This document shows positions 14,296 to 14,596 of a stretch of 14,596 nucleotides of DNA, one piece after another. The notes beneath the pieces are model-generated. The model was not told the origin of the DNA. It saw only the letters and a list, made by a program, of their open reading frames with translations, and made no database searches. The DNA is taken from positions 1 to 14,596 of the forward strand of contig CAMWWJ010000045.1 in NCBI GenBank assembly GCA_947177925.1, in the 5' to 3' direction. Origin of the DNA: an uncultured Lachnospiraceae bacterium. Its GTDB lineage: Bacteria > Bacillota > Clostridia > Lachnospirales > Lachnospiraceae. A program made the position numbers and the translations under genes. Every line of letters starts with the position of its first letter. Position 1 is the stretch's first letter.

Positions 14296-14332
14296 GATAA
14301 ATGCAGCTTCCAATTAAGAAGCTGCATTTATC
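14296..14332. terminator. Shared bidirectional terminator, 15-bp perfect stem
   Basis: GATAAATGCAGCTTC (14296-14310) pairs perfectly with GAAGCTGCATTTATC (14318-14332) around a 7-nt loop. It lies 35 nt after the mecA stop and includes the last codons and the stop (14314-14316) of the convergent DUF1858 gene. The T runs are short and partly inside the stem, but the position between convergent genes makes a two-way terminator the best reading. Confidence 0.8.
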
Positions 14333-14508
14333 TTGTCCATCAATTCATCAATATCCATTCCGTGAACCATTGCTGCCATTTCCAATGACTCACCCTGTGC
14401 GGACGGACAGCCCAGACAGTGCATTCCCATTTCCATTAAAACAGGCGCTGCATTTGGATTTATCTGTAAAATTTCTCCAATTGTCATGTCCTTTGTTAAA
14501 TCTGCCAT
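14314..14508 (-). CDS. DUF1858 small CxxC redox protein
   Basis: A 64-aa protein of the DUF1858 family (hybrid-cluster-associated redox disulfide type). It starts MADLTKDMTIGEILQINPNA (1-20), continues with PVLMEMGMHCLGCPSA, where C31 and C34 form the CxxC pair, and ends with SLEMAAMVHGMDIDELMDKI. Members are stand-alone or form the N-terminal domain of ScdA/YtfE-like iron-sulfur repair proteins. The role is probably redox or iron-sulfur related, but no substrate can be named. The ATG at 14508 has GGAGG 8 nt upstream. It is monocistronic as far as can be seen, convergent with mecA, and its last codons lie within the shared terminator stem. Confidence 0.88.
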   Translation of the reverse strand: MADLTKDMTIGEILQINPNAAPVLMEMGMHCLGCPSAQGESLEMAAMVHGMDIDELMDKINAAS

Positions 14509-14596
14509 TGTATTTTCCTCCTTAAGACTTTTGTTATTTACTTTTTCTTTTCCCGATTTTTTAGGGAATCTGTATCTACAGTAGTTAGTATAACTC
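14509..14596 (-). promoter_or_regulatory. Upstream region of the DUF1858 gene
   Basis: On the minus strand it holds TATACT (complement of 14588-14593), a possible -10 whose -35 would lie beyond the window, the dyad CTGTA-TC-TACAG (14570-14581), a small TTCCC/GGGAA hairpin (about 14549-14567), and the AAGGAGG site. The dyad lies just downstream of the putative -10, where an operator would act. All of this is tentative. Confidence 0.35.

Noticed and set aside
1..14596. CRISPR array, transposase, integrase, rRNA or complete tRNA
   Set aside because: No regularly spaced direct repeats, no transposase or integrase motif, and no rRNA or tRNA pattern were seen on either strand.

Overview
The window looks like a chromosomal stretch from a low-to-moderate GC, spore-forming Clostridia, most likely Lachnospiraceae. 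This rests on the protein types (UvrB/UvrA, MecA, spore-type cortex lytic enzymes, a DUF1858 redox protein), strong AGGAGG-type ribosome binding sites, sigma-A promoters and a Firmicutes-type LexA box. The genus cannot be fixed from the sequence alone.

Region 1 (1-5500, minus strand): uvrB, an MBOAT O-acyltransferase, a DHHW/AlgJ-like SGNH protein, and the first 62 codons of uvrA. Gaps are only 4, 28 and 18 nt, so this reads as one operon. It starts from a good sigma-A promoter (5451-5479) with a LexA box 7 bp upstream (5487-5500), then a leader of about 175 nt carrying a 12-bp hairpin. A surface O-acylation pair therefore sits inside the DNA-damage excision-repair operon.

Region 2 (about 5510-6790, minus strand): an AT-rich accessory patch. 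It holds a RadC-like JAB/MPN protein with its own extended -10 promoter, a 57-aa ORF, several hairpins, and a short ORF that seems to be an N-terminal fragment joined out of frame to the tail of another reading frame. It looks like the remnant of a mobile element placed just upstream of the uvrB promoter.

Region 3 (6911-12776, minus strand): a five-gene operon of a GH18/SH3 glucosidase-type protein, a CwlD-like amidase, a Sua5-RpiB fusion, a dCMP deaminase, and a secreted coiled-coil protein with a SleB-type hydrolase domain. It starts from a promoter at 12748-12776 and ends at a strong hairpin terminator (6919-6965). Three of the five genes are peptidoglycan or spore-cortex enzymes; the other two serve tRNA modification/pentose phosphate and thymidylate precursor supply.

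Region 4 (12777-13471): a 700-bp region between divergent units with no convincing protein gene, but with clustered inverted repeats at 12794-12893 and a dense block of dyads at 13141-13325.

Region 5 (13379-14596): mecA on the plus strand with its own promoter, converging on a small DUF1858 CxxC protein on the minus strand. Both end in one perfect 15-bp dyad.

I did not find a clear new defence or mobile system. The best candidates for something undescribed are the DNA-damage-linked surface acylation cassette, the Sua5-RpiB fusion that keeps an internal ribosome binding site, the mosaic small-gene patch, and the structured segment at 13141-13325.
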